From contig VGZH01000062.1 of assembly GCA_016872645.1 (NCBI GenBank), positions 1 through 34,054 of the forward strand: 34,054 nt of DNA, in the 5' to 3' direction. The stretch comes from Planctomycetota bacterium (GTDB lineage Bacteria > Planctomycetota > Planctomycetia > Planctomycetales > Planctomycetaceae). Below are positions 26,037 through 34,054 of this stretch, one piece after another. How positions within the stretch are numbered: position 1 is the first letter of the stretch; each line of letters starts with the position of its first letter. The notes beneath the pieces are model-generated. The model was not told where the DNA came from, did no database searches, and was given only the letters and a program-made list of their open reading frames with translations. The translations under genes were made by a program, and so were the position numbers.

Positions 26037-27265
26037 TGTGGCACCGGCAATCCATGTGCGAACTTGTAAAGTGTTTCGTCGGTCCGCAGATACATGGCGC
26101 CATCCAGAAACGCTGGGGTCGCAAAGGTGCGCCCGGGGAGTTCATTGGTGCCGAGCATGGTGAAGTTTTTGTCGGCCTTTACCCAGGTCGCCAAACCGGT
26201 TTCGTTCAGAAAGAGCACACGACCGTTGGCGAATGTCGGTGACGCCGAGTAGTTGCCGCTAAGCCGCTCCATCCAATGACGCTCGCCGCTTTTGGCATTC
26301 ACGCATGATGCGATGCCGTCATCGGAGACGAAGTACAACTCGCTGCCGACCAGCAGCGGTGACGGAGTGCTCGGTGCCCCGCGCTTGATCCGCCAGACGA
26401 CGTGCGAGTCGGTCACATCCCCCTGGCCCCCAAGCTTGACGGCCATCAGTTCGGGATGATCATAGTCGTGGTTGTAGAAGACGAGCCCGTGTCCGATCGC
26501 CGGCTGCGGGACCACCGACCAGCCGGGAGCGAGCACTCGCCAGAGCTCCTTGCCGCTCGACAAATCGTAGGCCGCGAAGTGATCAGGGCCGGGAGCCATC
26601 ACCTGAGCCTTTTCGTCCACAACCGCGATCGTTGGCGTCACGAACGAATGCGTCAGCCGAGCTTTCACACCGCGCGGAGTCTTCCAAGCGACCTTTCCTG
26701 TCTTGGCATCGATTGCCGCGACAAATGGATCTTTGCTGCCGTCGCAGACCACAATCAACTTCCCATCATGCAACACCGGCGAACCACCGTTCCCGTGCAG
26801 GGGCGGATAATCCAGCTCCAAGCAGGTCCATTGCAGCTCCCCGTCGGCCGCAGCCAGCCGAGCCATTCCTTGTGCTCCGAAGTGGACGAAGACCGCCCCG
26901 TCTCGCACGAGCGGCGTTGGGCTGGCATGACTGTTCTTTGTGTGAATCGCCGGTGCTTTGTCGAGCGTCCGGACTTCGCGATCCCAAATGACTTTGCCGG
27001 ACTTTGCGTCCAATGCCATCGCACGAAACGACAAACCCTCACCATGCGGCACCGCCGTCGTCAAGAAGACCTTCCCATTGACTACCACCGGCGACGACCA
27101 GCCCAAACCAGGAATGCTCGTCTTCCAAGCAACATTCTTCGTGTCAGACCACTCCACAGGAGTCGCCGGACCGACCGCGTGTCCGTTCGAATTCGGCCCG
27201 CGAAACTGCGGCCAGTCACCAGCCTCCGCGCTTAAGACACACATCACAATCGCTTGAAAAATCAT
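26033..27265 (-). CDS. PQQ-like beta-propeller repeat protein
   Basis: 410 residues with a short signal-like N-terminus (MIFQAIVMCVLSAEAG) followed by DWPQFRGPNSNGH, the usual opening of planctomycete PQQ-like propeller proteins. Repeats such as GWSSPVVVNGKVFLTT, GSPVLHDGKLIVVCDG, KTGKVAWKTPRG and SSGKELWRVLAPGW form blades of the BamB/quinoprotein dehydrogenase fold. No quinone-binding catalytic motifs could be assigned, so it may be structural or a sensor. GAGG stands 10 bases before the ATG. It is the first gene of the six-gene - strand series. A 72-codon frame directly upstream (27262-27480) is not convincing. Confidence 0.85.
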   Translation of the reverse strand: MIFQAIVMCVLSAEAGDWPQFRGPNSNGHAVGPATPVEWSDTKNVAWKTSIPGLGWSSPVVVNGKVFLTTAVPHGEGLSFRAMALDAKSGKVIWDREVRTLDKAPAIHTKNSHASPTPLVRDGAVFVHFGAQGMARLAAADGELQWTCLELDYPPLHGNGGSPVLHDGKLIVVCDGSKDPFVAAIDAKTGKVAWKTPRGVKARLTHSFVTPTIAVVDEKAQVMAPGPDHFAAYDLSSGKELWRVLAPGWSVVPQPAIGHGLVFYNHDYDHPELMAVKLGGQGDVTDSHVVWRIKRGAPSTPSPLLVGSELYFVSDDGIASCVNAKSGERHWMERLSGNYSASPTFANGRVLFLNETGLATWVKADKNFTMLGTNELPGRTFATPAFLDGAMYLRTDETLYKFAHGLPVPQ

Positions 27266-27731
27266 CGGTGTGGTACCTCGTCATTGCGGAATCGATTCAA
27301 TTTATTCACCGGGGTAGTTTGTAGTCTAATTTTGGATGGTGCAACTGGAGAGGCGGCGCAAGGTCGTTCGAAACTGAATGGCCAAGCAAGTCGGACGTGA
27401 CCGAATAGTCTGACACGATTCATCTTTAAAGTGATATGCGGGAAACAAACTTCCGCCAAGGCCTGCCGCAAGTCGGCCAAATTAGGAGGAACGATTAGGA
27501 CGGAATCAGGAGTGATTTGATAACCATAACTTCTCGATGACTTTGTCAGGTGTATGGCTCGCGATTCAGATTTGCGGCAATCTTTTTACAAGCGCGAACT
27601 TTTCGAGCTTGAAGAGGTTTCAGGATCCTGCCATCTGGGAATCTTTGGTCAGTATGTCCCTCGATCGGAGTTGATTTGTGTGCCGTGGTCGGGGCCGCGA
27701 ATTTCTTCAGTGATATGACGGGAGATGCGTG
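27266..27731. other. Non-coding gap before the PQQ-like operon
   Basis: No intact gene is seen here. It should contain the promoter of the - strand series, but no clear -35/-10 pair was found. A 54-codon + strand frame at 27554-27718 (starting MARDSDLRQSFYKRELFE) ends 13 bases before the DUF1501 remnant and may be either chance or a remnant. Confidence 0.5.
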
Positions 27732-28010
27732 ATGCCGAACTGCGAATTGCCAGCGCTGCTGCGTCGGGACGTACTCGCGCTCGGTGGGATGGCGGGACTG
27801 ACGGCAATGCTGTCGGAAATGACTCGGGTTCAAGCAAGAGCCGAAATACGCACTCCCAACCACGGCCGTATGTTTGGCAAGGCGAAGTCGGTCTTGTTGC
27901 TGTTCCTCTTGAAAAACAGCTCGCACCCGCCGTGCTCGGCGCGAATTTCTCGTTCGGCCTGGGTATCGGAGTGGCGATTCTCATTGAACGCAAGACCGAC
28001 GGACCACTGA
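27732..28010 (+). pseudogene. Truncated DUF1501 gene (N-terminal remnant)
   Basis: ATG 27732 is preceded by GGGAG and opens MPNCELPALLRRDVLALGGM, a Tat signal (L-R-R-D-V-L) of the DUF1501 type, followed by FGKAKSVLLLFLL, the first strand of that family (normally followed by GGPSQ-D-x-W-D). After about 27910 the match stops and the frame ends at 28010. A different + strand frame then reads LGANFSFGLGIGVAILIERK and AELGAAFPRVQRIDVDFRGW up to a stop at 28088-28090. A broken gene joined to foreign or shifted sequence explains this. Confidence 0.55.
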
Positions 28011-28239
28011 ACATTGCCGCCGAACTCGGCGCGGCCTTTCCGCGAGTGCAGCGCATCGATGTGGACTTCCGAGGCTGGCAAATCGTTTGATCGACAGACG
28101 CTGCCGTGGAGATCTCGCAGGAGATTCAAACTTCGAATGTGGCCGCCGCGCAAGCGACCTTGACTGTGAGAATGGCGGGCGACACTTCCTGACACCGCGA
28201 GCAATGGCGTGGGAAAGAAAACAGGCGGACTAATAAGGT

Positions 28240-28280
28240 GACGCAGCTTTCTTGGCAGGCGCATCAAAAAGCGTTGCGTC
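28240..28280. repeat. Inverted repeat, bulged hairpin
   Basis: GACGCAGCTTT (28240-28250) pairs with AAAGC-GT-TGCGTC (28268-28280) as an 11-bp stem with a two-base bulge and a 17-base loop. It lies in the gene-free stretch 28091-28615, which otherwise shows no coding signal to me. It may be a mobile-element end or a structured RNA. Confidence 0.35.
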
Positions 28281-28411
28281 CCCTAGGCTCCCTTCAAGTG
28301 GCCAGATTGAGCGTCCCATTAATATCAGACGCCAGTTTCCTTGTGCCTTGGCGCCTTGATCCGGGCCTTAAGGGCCGACTCCCCCTGAACAATCTCCGCT
28401 GAAAAGTCGAC

Positions 28412-28433
28412 GAGGTGCAGGAACTGCACCCTC
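28412..28433. repeat. Inverted repeat, compact hairpin downstream of the acyltransferase gene
   Basis: GGTGCAG (28414-28420) and CTGCACC (28424-28430) are perfect arms around GAA, extended to GAG/CTC with a single bulge. It lies beyond the stop of the - strand acyltransferase gene but without a run of T, so a rho-independent terminator is not proven. AGCCG/CGGCT at 28496-28513 is a weaker second stem. Confidence 0.35.
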
Positions 28434-28615
28434 AAGAGGCGGGCCGGCTCCTACCGACCGACGTATGCGACAGCAATCACTCAACGATCAGCGGGAGCCG
28501 ACCCGAGACGGCTGACGGATGACATCTGATGAGTTCGAGCGGATATGTCTTCACGGTCAGTCTGCGAGTCCGCGAGCATCATCCAAGAGCAATTGCGGGA
28601 CGGGCGTCCGCACCT

Positions 28616-30316
28616 TCAGGCCGGACGTTTCTTGCGGCCGTTGAGGAGTGCTCCCAGCCAAGTGTAGCGGACGAGCCATTCGTAGGAGGCCAACAGCAGA
28701 CCCGTCACGACGAGGCACAGCAGCAGAAACTTGACTCCCGACGGGATTGGCCACGTTCGAATCAGGTGTTGTCCCACGATGACCAGTGGCAAGTGCGCGA
28801 GGTATAGCCAGTACGACGAGTCGGAGAGGTATCGAATCCATTTCGATTCGCGCGTCAGCAGGCGACGAAAGAGGCCCATCGCAGCGAACGACATCAGCCA
28901 GGCGTAAGTGACTTGAGCGATGCCGCCGAGTAACGGCGAGCCCATCATCGCCAGTCCCATCGGCAGCGTGACGGCGGTGGCGATCGACAGCAGCATCAGC
29001 CAGTGGCGACCGACTTGAGTCTCTGTGTCGTTCGCGTCGAAGTACAGCACGCCAAAGCCGAAGAAGAGTCCATAGTACAACAGCAGGTGCGGCTGCGGGA
29101 TCAGGCCGACGGACGTGTCGGGACCGAAGACGGAACCGGTCGTGCCCATCAACAACTGCGGCAACAGAGTCAGCGGCAGCAACCAGCAGAAGCGGATCGG
29201 TGAAAGGATCAGGCGGCGCAGCAGTTTGGCACGACGCTCCGCATCGTGATTCGCAACGCGGAGTGTCTCGTCACCAAAATCAGCGGCGGCAACGGCTGTA
29301 CGAGACGTGAGGGTTTGAAAGATCGCGAACCCACCGACCATCCAGCATAGAAACCACAAGAACCACAAATGGTCGAAAATGCTGGCTTGAATCAAATGGA
29401 TCGGGGGCTTGGATGCAGACCAGCGGACGTTCCAGACATCGGACTTCATCCAGTTGGCGTAGCGGGATCGAATCGAGGTCAGCCACGCGAACTCGATCGG
29501 TGCCGCACGAGCCGATTTCGGCAGCAGTTCGCGGCACTTCGCCTGGCCGGCCTTCAGTTCGTTGTCGGGTCGCATCGGGAACTTCAACGACTTCGCGTAG
29601 TACTCGATGATGCCACGATCAGCCAAGCTGACGTCAGCGGGCGAATCGCCGCGAAAGGTCTTCGCCGTTGGATTCGCTCCGTGATCGAGAAGCGTCTGGA
29701 CGATCTCCGCGTGTCCCAGCAACGCGGCACCGTGAAGTGCCGTCGAGCCGTCGCGATTTGTCCCCTCGATGTTGGCTCCCTTTTCGAGCAACCGCCGCAA
29801 TACCGTGACATTCCCATGCAGCACGCTCCACGTCAGCGGCCGAGTCCCAAATTCGCCGTCAGTGGCGTTGACGTCCGAACCGTCGGCGAGACACTGCTCA
29901 AAGCGAGCGGGATCCGCTTCTCGGATCGCGTCGATCAGTGGCGAAGACGAAGGTTTCACCAAGACCGGCGGCGGAGCATCCACCATCACCCATGCCGACA
30001 GGCCGTGCATCAGCGGGACGATCGTCAGCAGGCCGAGCACGCACGGCAGCAGAACTCGCTGAGCACGATGCTTGAGCAGCGCGGCCAGTCCCTTTTGCCG
30101 ACAGAGCATCGCCGTGAAGAAACCGCTGATGACGAAGAACAGCGGCATTCGAAATCCGTGAATCGCAAAAAAGAGCAGCCCGAACAACTCGTCTTGCCGA
30201 GTGTCCTGCACCATCCACGGAAACGGCACAAACGAGAGTGCCGCATGGAGGGCAATACCGAGCAACATCGCAGTCGCTCGCAGGGCGTCGAGATCGTGTC
30301 GTCGATCAATAGGCAT
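28616..30316 (-). CDS. Acyltransferase-3 family membrane protein with inserted ankyrin repeats
   Basis: 566 residues. The N-terminus RRHDLDALRATAMLLGIALH with H24, followed by FRMPLFFVISGFFTAML and RAQRVLLPCVLGLLTIVPLM, is the acyltransferase-3 (OpgC/OafA-like) signature for transferring acyl groups to sugars at the inner membrane. After the third helix, residues about 125-240 are three ankyrin repeats (PLIDAIREADPARFEQCLAD, RPLTWSVLHGNVTVLRRLLE, STALHGAALLGHAEIVQTLL). The membrane domain resumes at IFDHLWFLWFLCWMVGG and runs through at least seven more helices (LHLAHLPL-like YWLYLAHLPLVIVGQHLI). The frame is continuous, so the repeat block is an in-frame insertion in a loop. The last gene of a - strand run; ATG 30316 has AAAGGGA 13 bases upstream. 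Confidence 0.85.
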   Translation of the reverse strand: MPIDRRHDLDALRATAMLLGIALHAALSFVPFPWMVQDTRQDELFGLLFFAIHGFRMPLFFVISGFFTAMLCRQKGLAALLKHRAQRVLLPCVLGLLTIVPLMHGLSAWVMVDAPPPVLVKPSSSPLIDAIREADPARFEQCLADGSDVNATDGEFGTRPLTWSVLHGNVTVLRRLLEKGANIEGTNRDGSTALHGAALLGHAEIVQTLLDHGANPTAKTFRGDSPADVSLADRGIIEYYAKSLKFPMRPDNELKAGQAKCRELLPKSARAAPIEFAWLTSIRSRYANWMKSDVWNVRWSASKPPIHLIQASIFDHLWFLWFLCWMVGGFAIFQTLTSRTAVAAADFGDETLRVANHDAERRAKLLRRLILSPIRFCWLLPLTLLPQLLMGTTGSVFGPDTSVGLIPQPHLLLYYGLFFGFGVLYFDANDTETQVGRHWLMLLSIATAVTLPMGLAMMGSPLLGGIAQVTYAWLMSFAAMGLFRRLLTRESKWIRYLSDSSYWLYLAHLPLVIVGQHLIRTWPIPSGVKFLLLCLVVTGLLLASYEWLVRYTWLGALLNGRKKRPA

Positions 30317-30340
30317 TTTCGTCGATTATTCCCTTTCTGG

Positions 30341-30403
30341 AGTGACTCTGGAATTCGGCGGCACTCCCAAAATCTTGGGGAGAAAATCTTGGCGAGAGTC
30401 ACT
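30341..30403. promoter_or_regulatory. Nested inverted repeats with a tandem decamer
   Basis: The outer arms AGTGACTCT (30341-30349) and AGAGTCACT (30395-30403) are perfect complements; the right arm covers the stop codon of the upstream - strand gene. Inside are CTCCCAA (30364-30370) and TTGGGGAG (30375-30382), a second stem, and AAAATCTTGG repeated at 30369-30378 and 30383-30392. In - strand RNA this is the leader of the acyltransferase gene. Terminator, attenuator or protein site are all possible; no U-tract follows. Confidence 0.45.
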
Positions 30404-31055
30404 GGCCGCGATTGACATCATCCGTTTGTAGACTGGCCCAGCGGTCCACTTCCTGCATCGCAGCCTTGAGGCTGGTTCCTGAGATGCCGTCGAGCACGGA
30501 TTGCCACCAGCGATGACGATGGCACTTCTGGCCGAGCTTGCGGGCAATGAAATAGCCCGCCGGAACGAACAACACGCCGAAGAGGATGTTGCTCACGATC
30601 CACCAGCGATCGAACTTGCTGAGCAGGTCGGCACGTCCGCCGGAGACCCAGTTCAACACTCCTTGAACGGCCACCAGCAAACCACAGAAGCCGACCAGCG
30701 GCGAGAGGAGCGTGATCCATTTGAACTGTCGAATTGTCGCGACTGGCAAGCGTTCGAGCGTCTCCTGAATGACCGCCACTGGGCCGGTCCAGTCCACCGC
30801 CGAGACCTGCTCCAGTTGCCGAACGCTGTCGATCAGCAGTGTCAGAAAGCTGACCGCGACCACGCTTGCGGGAAGCATCAGCCGCCAGTCCTGCCATTGT
30901 TGGCTCACGGCCAGTCCCGCGATCAGCAGTCCGGCGATCCAGAACGCGCCCTCGCGCCGAGCCGACGCCGGAGTAGTGCAATTTCGCGAGTCCCGAGTCT
31001 GCAAAACTGCATCGGGCCGACACACTGAAGCGTCAAGTGGCGTTTTGTTCTTCAT
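30399..31055 (-). CDS. Four-helix membrane protein of unknown function
   Basis: With ATG 31055 the protein has 218 residues; the frame is open to ATG 31199 (266 residues) but the extra N-terminal part is unstructured, Ser/Pro-rich and without ribosome site, so the short form is preferred. Four hydrophobic segments are visible: FWIAGLLIAGLAVS, LMLPASVVAVSFLTLLI, ITLLSPLVGFCGLLVAV and WWIVSNILFGVLFVPAGYFI. Between helices 2 and 3 is an amphipathic stretch (PVAVIQETLERLPVATIRQF) and the C-terminus is basic then acidic. This recalls a widespread membrane protein type often encoded beside an ECF sigma factor, but none is here. Function not known. Confidence 0.6.
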   Translation of the reverse strand: MKNKTPLDASVCRPDAVLQTRDSRNCTTPASARREGAFWIAGLLIAGLAVSQQWQDWRLMLPASVVAVSFLTLLIDSVRQLEQVSAVDWTGPVAVIQETLERLPVATIRQFKWITLLSPLVGFCGLLVAVQGVLNWVSGGRADLLSKFDRWWIVSNILFGVLFVPAGYFIARKLGQKCHRHRWWQSVLDGISGTSLKAAMQEVDRWASLQTDDVNRGQ

Positions 31056-31222
31056 AGAAGCGGAACGCGAAGATGTGGCAGGTCTCTCGCATGATTGCCT
31101 TGGTTCGCTTGGCGAGCACTCGGGCAGATCATTCACCATTCCGCGAGTCGGACAAGTCCGATCATGTTGCCCGCCTAAACTGCTGTCTGAATTTGTCATC
31201 AATAAGAAGCTGGGCTCAGCGC

Positions 31223-31843
31223 CTATTCGGTTTGCTTTTTCAAATAATCGTCACGTATCGCCCGCAGTTGCTTCCAGATCGCCGTATCTCGGGCCTGTGG
31301 TGATGCGCAGGCAAAGATGTAGTTGCGGCCGTTCCTGGTCCACGTCCGAATCTCCAAATGGAGTTTCTGCGGCTTCTTCGTGGCGAATGGCTCGACCCAA
31401 TCCAGCGTGCCCGCGTACTGCATCGCAGCATCTGTGTCCTTTTTAGTCGGTTCAGGCTTGGAGTCAGATTTCAGGCGTTGCAGTTCCAGTGTGAATTTTG
31501 ACGGATCGAGGTCCGGAATCTTTCCGTCGAGAACTTTCTGGCAAAGTCCTCGGTAGTATTTCAAAAACTCGTCTTTGATGACGGCTTCAGTCAAATCGGG
31601 CTTCGGCTGAAGTTCGAACACAAAGGCATAGCTGAAAAATGAATCCGATGCCGGCCTCATCATTCCGGGTGCGAACCGAATATGTTCAGAACCTTTCAGC
31701 CTCATGTCGGGAGCAAACCCCGGCGGAAGTGTGATCGTTTCGCCAGACCACCCTTCGGGGGCTGCGAGCTTTACAGAGTTAGCCTCATCGGCGGCCCCAA
31801 GCGTCCCGGAAATCAGCAGAATCACAGCAACGAGGCGAAGCAT
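31223..31843 (-). CDS. Small secreted protein of unknown function
   Basis: 206 residues with a clean signal peptide (MLRLVAVILLISGTLGAA, then DEANS). The mature part has alternating strands and helices: APEGWSGETITLPPGFAPDM, FFSYAFVFELQP, LTEAVIKDEFLKYYRGLC, LHLEIRTWTRNGRNYIFACA and TAIWKQLRAIRDDYLKK. It has no metal or catalytic motif that I recognise. Such PsbP-like or lipoprotein-like folds are common in the periplasm. It lies between the SelO and membrane protein genes on the same strand, with 60 bases to SelO. Confidence 0.7.
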   Translation of the reverse strand: MLRLVAVILLISGTLGAADEANSVKLAAPEGWSGETITLPPGFAPDMRLKGSEHIRFAPGMMRPASDSFFSYAFVFELQPKPDLTEAVIKDEFLKYYRGLCQKVLDGKIPDLDPSKFTLELQRLKSDSKPEPTKKDTDAAMQYAGTLDWVEPFATKKPQKLHLEIRTWTRNGRNYIFACASPQARDTAIWKQLRAIRDDYLKKQTE

Positions 31844-31903
31844 TCGAGTCTCCTATCGACGAGCGAGAAGCAAAAGGTCGTGGTTTTACGAGACGGGGAA
31901 CGC

Positions 31904-33367
31904 CTATGTTCCACAGAACGTTCGGTAGCCGCAATCTTCAGGAGAAGGCTCTTGGTACGTCGCTGCATCGGCATCGATGTCATACGGCGTCGCCAGCGTC
32001 GCCAGCAGACGATGGAGTAACGACAGATCATTGTGGTCCTCTGCGGCAGCGAGCGCTTCCTCAACTCGGTGGTTCCGAGGAATGACCGCCGGGTTGATGC
32101 CCCGCATCGCAACGTGGGCTTCGGTGTTCGACCGACTCTCTCGGCTGAGACGAACTTGCCAACGCGAATGCCATTCGCGGAATTCCGGATCTTGATAGCG
32201 TTCCCCAGTCGGCAACTGGTCTGCTGAGAGATCACGGAACGTGTTGGTAAAATCGGCCCGGTTGTTCTGCATCCAAGTTAACAACGACTGAGCCAACTCC
32301 AAATCGCCGGCCTCGGCACACTGAAGCCCTAGCTTCGCTCGCATGCCAGTCAGCCAGTACTTCTCGAACAGAGCCGGGTATTGATCGAGTGCCTCCGTGG
32401 CAACGGCAACGGCCTTCTCTTGTTGATCAGCCAGGAGCGGCAAGAGTGACTCGGCAAAGCGAGCCAAGTTCCACTGCGCGATGGCGGGCTGGTTACCATA
32501 GGCGTATCGGCCGGCATGGTCGATCGAACTGAAGACCGTGTTCGGACGGTAGGTATTCATGAACGCGCACGGGCCATAATCAATCGTCTCTCCGGATATC
32601 GCCATGTTGTCGGTATTCATCACTCCGTGGATGAAACCGACGAACTGCCACCTTGCGACGAGCGCGGCTTGTCGATCCATGACCGCGCGGAAGAAATCCA
32701 CATACCGGCTGGGTGAGTCTTTCAATTCTGGGTAGTGACGCTGGATCGCGTAATCCGCCAGCACACGCAGGTTCAATTCGTCGTCCCTCGCCGCCAAATA
32801 CTCGAACGTTCCGACTCGAATGTGACTGGCGGCCACGCGAGTGAGGATCGCACCCCTCCGTTTGGTCTCTCGGTAAACGGGATCGCCCGTCGTCACGACA
32901 GCAAGACTCCGCGTCGTCGGAATACCGAGAGCGAACATCGCTTCGCTGATGATGTACTCACGAAGCATCGGCCCCAGAGCAGCACGGCCATCGCCGCGTC
33001 GCGAGAATTGAGTCTGCCCCGACCCTTTCAACTGGATATCGACAAGATGACCCGATGGCGAGCGGTGCTCGCCCAGCAGGATGGCGCGGCCGTCACCGAG
33101 CATCGTGAAGTGGCCGTACTGATGCCCGGCGTATGCCTGGGCAATCGGTCTGGCACCGCTTGGCAGATCCTGACCCCCGAAAACGGATGCCGCCGCTTCA
33201 GGTAAAATCGCCTCGAAGTCGAGGCCGAGGTCATCTGCCAGTCGACGGTTCAAGATCACTAGTCGAGGTGCTCCGACAGCCGCCGGTTTCGCCGGAGCAA
33301 AAAAAATTCCAGGCAGCCGCGCGTATGTGTTGTCGAATCGCCAACCTACCTGGTTGTGCTCTGTCAT
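31904..33367 (-). CDS. selO: SelO/YdiU family protein adenylyltransferase (AMPylator)
   Basis: 487 residues with ATG 33367 (MTEHNQVGWRFDNTYARLPG, the conserved opening); the upstream in-frame starts give only an unconserved tail. The pseudokinase fold is recognisable: QAYAGHQYGHFTMLGDGRAI, LKGSGQTQFSRRGDGRAALG (flipped ATP site), FIHGVMNTDNMAISG (catalytic loop Asp-Asn) and DYGPCAFMN (metal motif). The C-terminal YRTFCGT keeps the cysteine that is selenocysteine in eukaryotic forms. Known members transfer AMP to Ser/Thr/Tyr of proteins in redox stress. It is the first gene of the - strand run and ordinary in length. Confidence 0.95.
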   Translation of the reverse strand: MTEHNQVGWRFDNTYARLPGIFFAPAKPAAVGAPRLVILNRRLADDLGLDFEAILPEAAASVFGGQDLPSGARPIAQAYAGHQYGHFTMLGDGRAILLGEHRSPSGHLVDIQLKGSGQTQFSRRGDGRAALGPMLREYIISEAMFALGIPTTRSLAVVTTGDPVYRETKRRGAILTRVAASHIRVGTFEYLAARDDELNLRVLADYAIQRHYPELKDSPSRYVDFFRAVMDRQAALVARWQFVGFIHGVMNTDNMAISGETIDYGPCAFMNTYRPNTVFSSIDHAGRYAYGNQPAIAQWNLARFAESLLPLLADQQEKAVAVATEALDQYPALFEKYWLTGMRAKLGLQCAEAGDLELAQSLLTWMQNNRADFTNTFRDLSADQLPTGERYQDPEFREWHSRWQVRLSRESRSNTEAHVAMRGINPAVIPRNHRVEEALAAAEDHNDLSLLHRLLATLATPYDIDADAATYQEPSPEDCGYRTFCGT

Positions 33368-33736
33368 TGTGGCCTTCGCCTTCACCATCCGATTACTCAA
33401 ATGCAATTCCAAACATCGGCACTGTACGCGACGGGGCTTTCCCGATCACGGAGTTCAGCAAGCAACGGGCTTCCTGTTCCAACCGCAACTCTGGCGTGCA
33501 AGGCCTGACGTTGCAAACGCGACACGGAGCTTGGCAAGTGCAGAAACGACTGCCGCAGCGGATGTACCAACGAGTTATTGGCATTCGCCAAGCATTCTGA
33601 GGAATTCATGAGACGGTCCGTAAGAACCCGATCCCGCATCTCGGAATTCACCAGTCATCTCCTGCCATGCTCCCCCCATTTCGGTGAGTTCAACTTCGGC
33701 TTCATCGGGACTCTTGGGGTCTGGTGGTCTTTTGGT
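33368..33736. other. Gene-free stretch upstream of selO
   Basis: Short frames on both strands have no recognisable content. The region must hold the selO promoter on the - strand, but I could not fix -35 and -10 elements. Confidence 0.5.
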
Positions 33737-33850
33737 TCATCTGGCCAGAGTGAATTTGGCGTGATGGAGTGTGAGTAGTCGGAGTTTGAAGTGGTCGTAG
33801 CGGCGATAGCCGTAGGCTCGGCTGTGGACGACGGTTGAAAATGGCGGCGC
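33737..33850 (-). pseudogene. Possible transposase C-terminal remnant
   Basis: One - strand frame ends VVHSRAYGYRRYDHFKLRLL followed by TLHHAKFTLAR and a stop at 33737. A final R-x-Y-x-x-R-x-x-D-x-x-x-L-R pattern is found at the end of some ISL3-like transposases, but the upstream frame is not clearly coding, and no terminal repeats are visible. The remaining 33851-34054 shows nothing I can name. Confidence 0.25.
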
Positions 33851-34054
33851 TGGTCGGCTGAATGTGGTGGTGCTGGGTCGTTGCGGGACTCCTGCGGGTT
33901 GCGGTCGGGGTTCGTCATCGCGGTCAGATGCCGAGTCTGGTTGAAAAACGCCATGTGGTTCGGGAAGGTCGCAAACGCTACCCGTTTTTTCGACCGAATG
34001 AGGCAGGTCGAGAGCGACCGAAGAGACGCCGGTTCTGATGCTCGCGTAGGGCGG

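Noticed and set aside
27262-27480. 72-codon frame overlapping the PQQ-like gene start by 4 bases
   Set aside because: No recognisable content or ribosome site; composition unlike neighbours.
1-34054. tRNA, rRNA, CRISPR array, restriction or phage-defence genes
   Set aside because: None could be recognised on either strand by reading; no regularly spaced repeats were seen.

Overview
The window looks like accessory, carbohydrate-active chromosome from a planctomycete (Pirellula/Rhodopirellula-like). The evidence is a planctomycete-type cytochrome c (PSCyt1/DUF1549/DUF1553) protein beside a DUF1501 protein with a twin-arginine signal, many secreted beta-propeller proteins, GC-rich codons, and long gene sets without a local regulator. 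No tRNA, rRNA, CRISPR array or intact insertion sequence was seen.

Layout. (1) 3-2404, + strand: the end of a GH32/43-like propeller protein and a ceramidase-like secreted hydrolase. (2) 2405-3104: a graveyard of coding fragments, including a sialidase piece. (3) 3105-5192, - strand: an NAD-dependent epimerase/dehydrogenase and a mandelate-racemase-family sugar-acid dehydratase. (4) 5193-5456: a divergent control region with a direct repeat and a palindrome. (5) 5457-16128, + strand: an SMP-30/gluconolactonase-like protein, a very large MFS transporter fused to a secreted sugar-binding/hydrolase-like region, a sialidase fused to a parallel beta-helix glycosidase-like domain, and a second large sialidase-like protein. 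The last two are separated by - strand relics (12794-13370) of another small operon. (6) 16167-27265, - strand: six closely spaced genes read from high to low coordinate: PQQ-like propeller, PSCyt/DUF1549/DUF1553, DUF1501, Tat-exported sialidase, GH32/43-like propeller and FG-GAP repeat protein. (7) 27266-28615: no intact gene, but a truncated DUF1501 start and hairpins. (8) 28616-33367, - strand: acyltransferase-3 with an ankyrin block inserted in its membrane domain, a four-helix membrane protein, a small secreted protein and SelO. (9) 33368-34054: no intact gene, only a possible transposase tail.

How the parts may work together (inference): secreted sialidase-fold and beta-helix enzymes would release sugars from a complex, probably acidic, glycan. 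The MFS fusion would bind, trim and import them. Dehydrogenase, lactonase (SMP-30) and dehydratase together would form a non-phosphorylative oxidative route from sugar to lactone to acid to 2-keto-3-deoxy acid. The - strand six-gene block looks like a second exported degradative set in which sialidase and propeller hydrolase genes are linked to the planctomycete cytochrome/DUF1501 pair. The substrate cannot be read from sequence.
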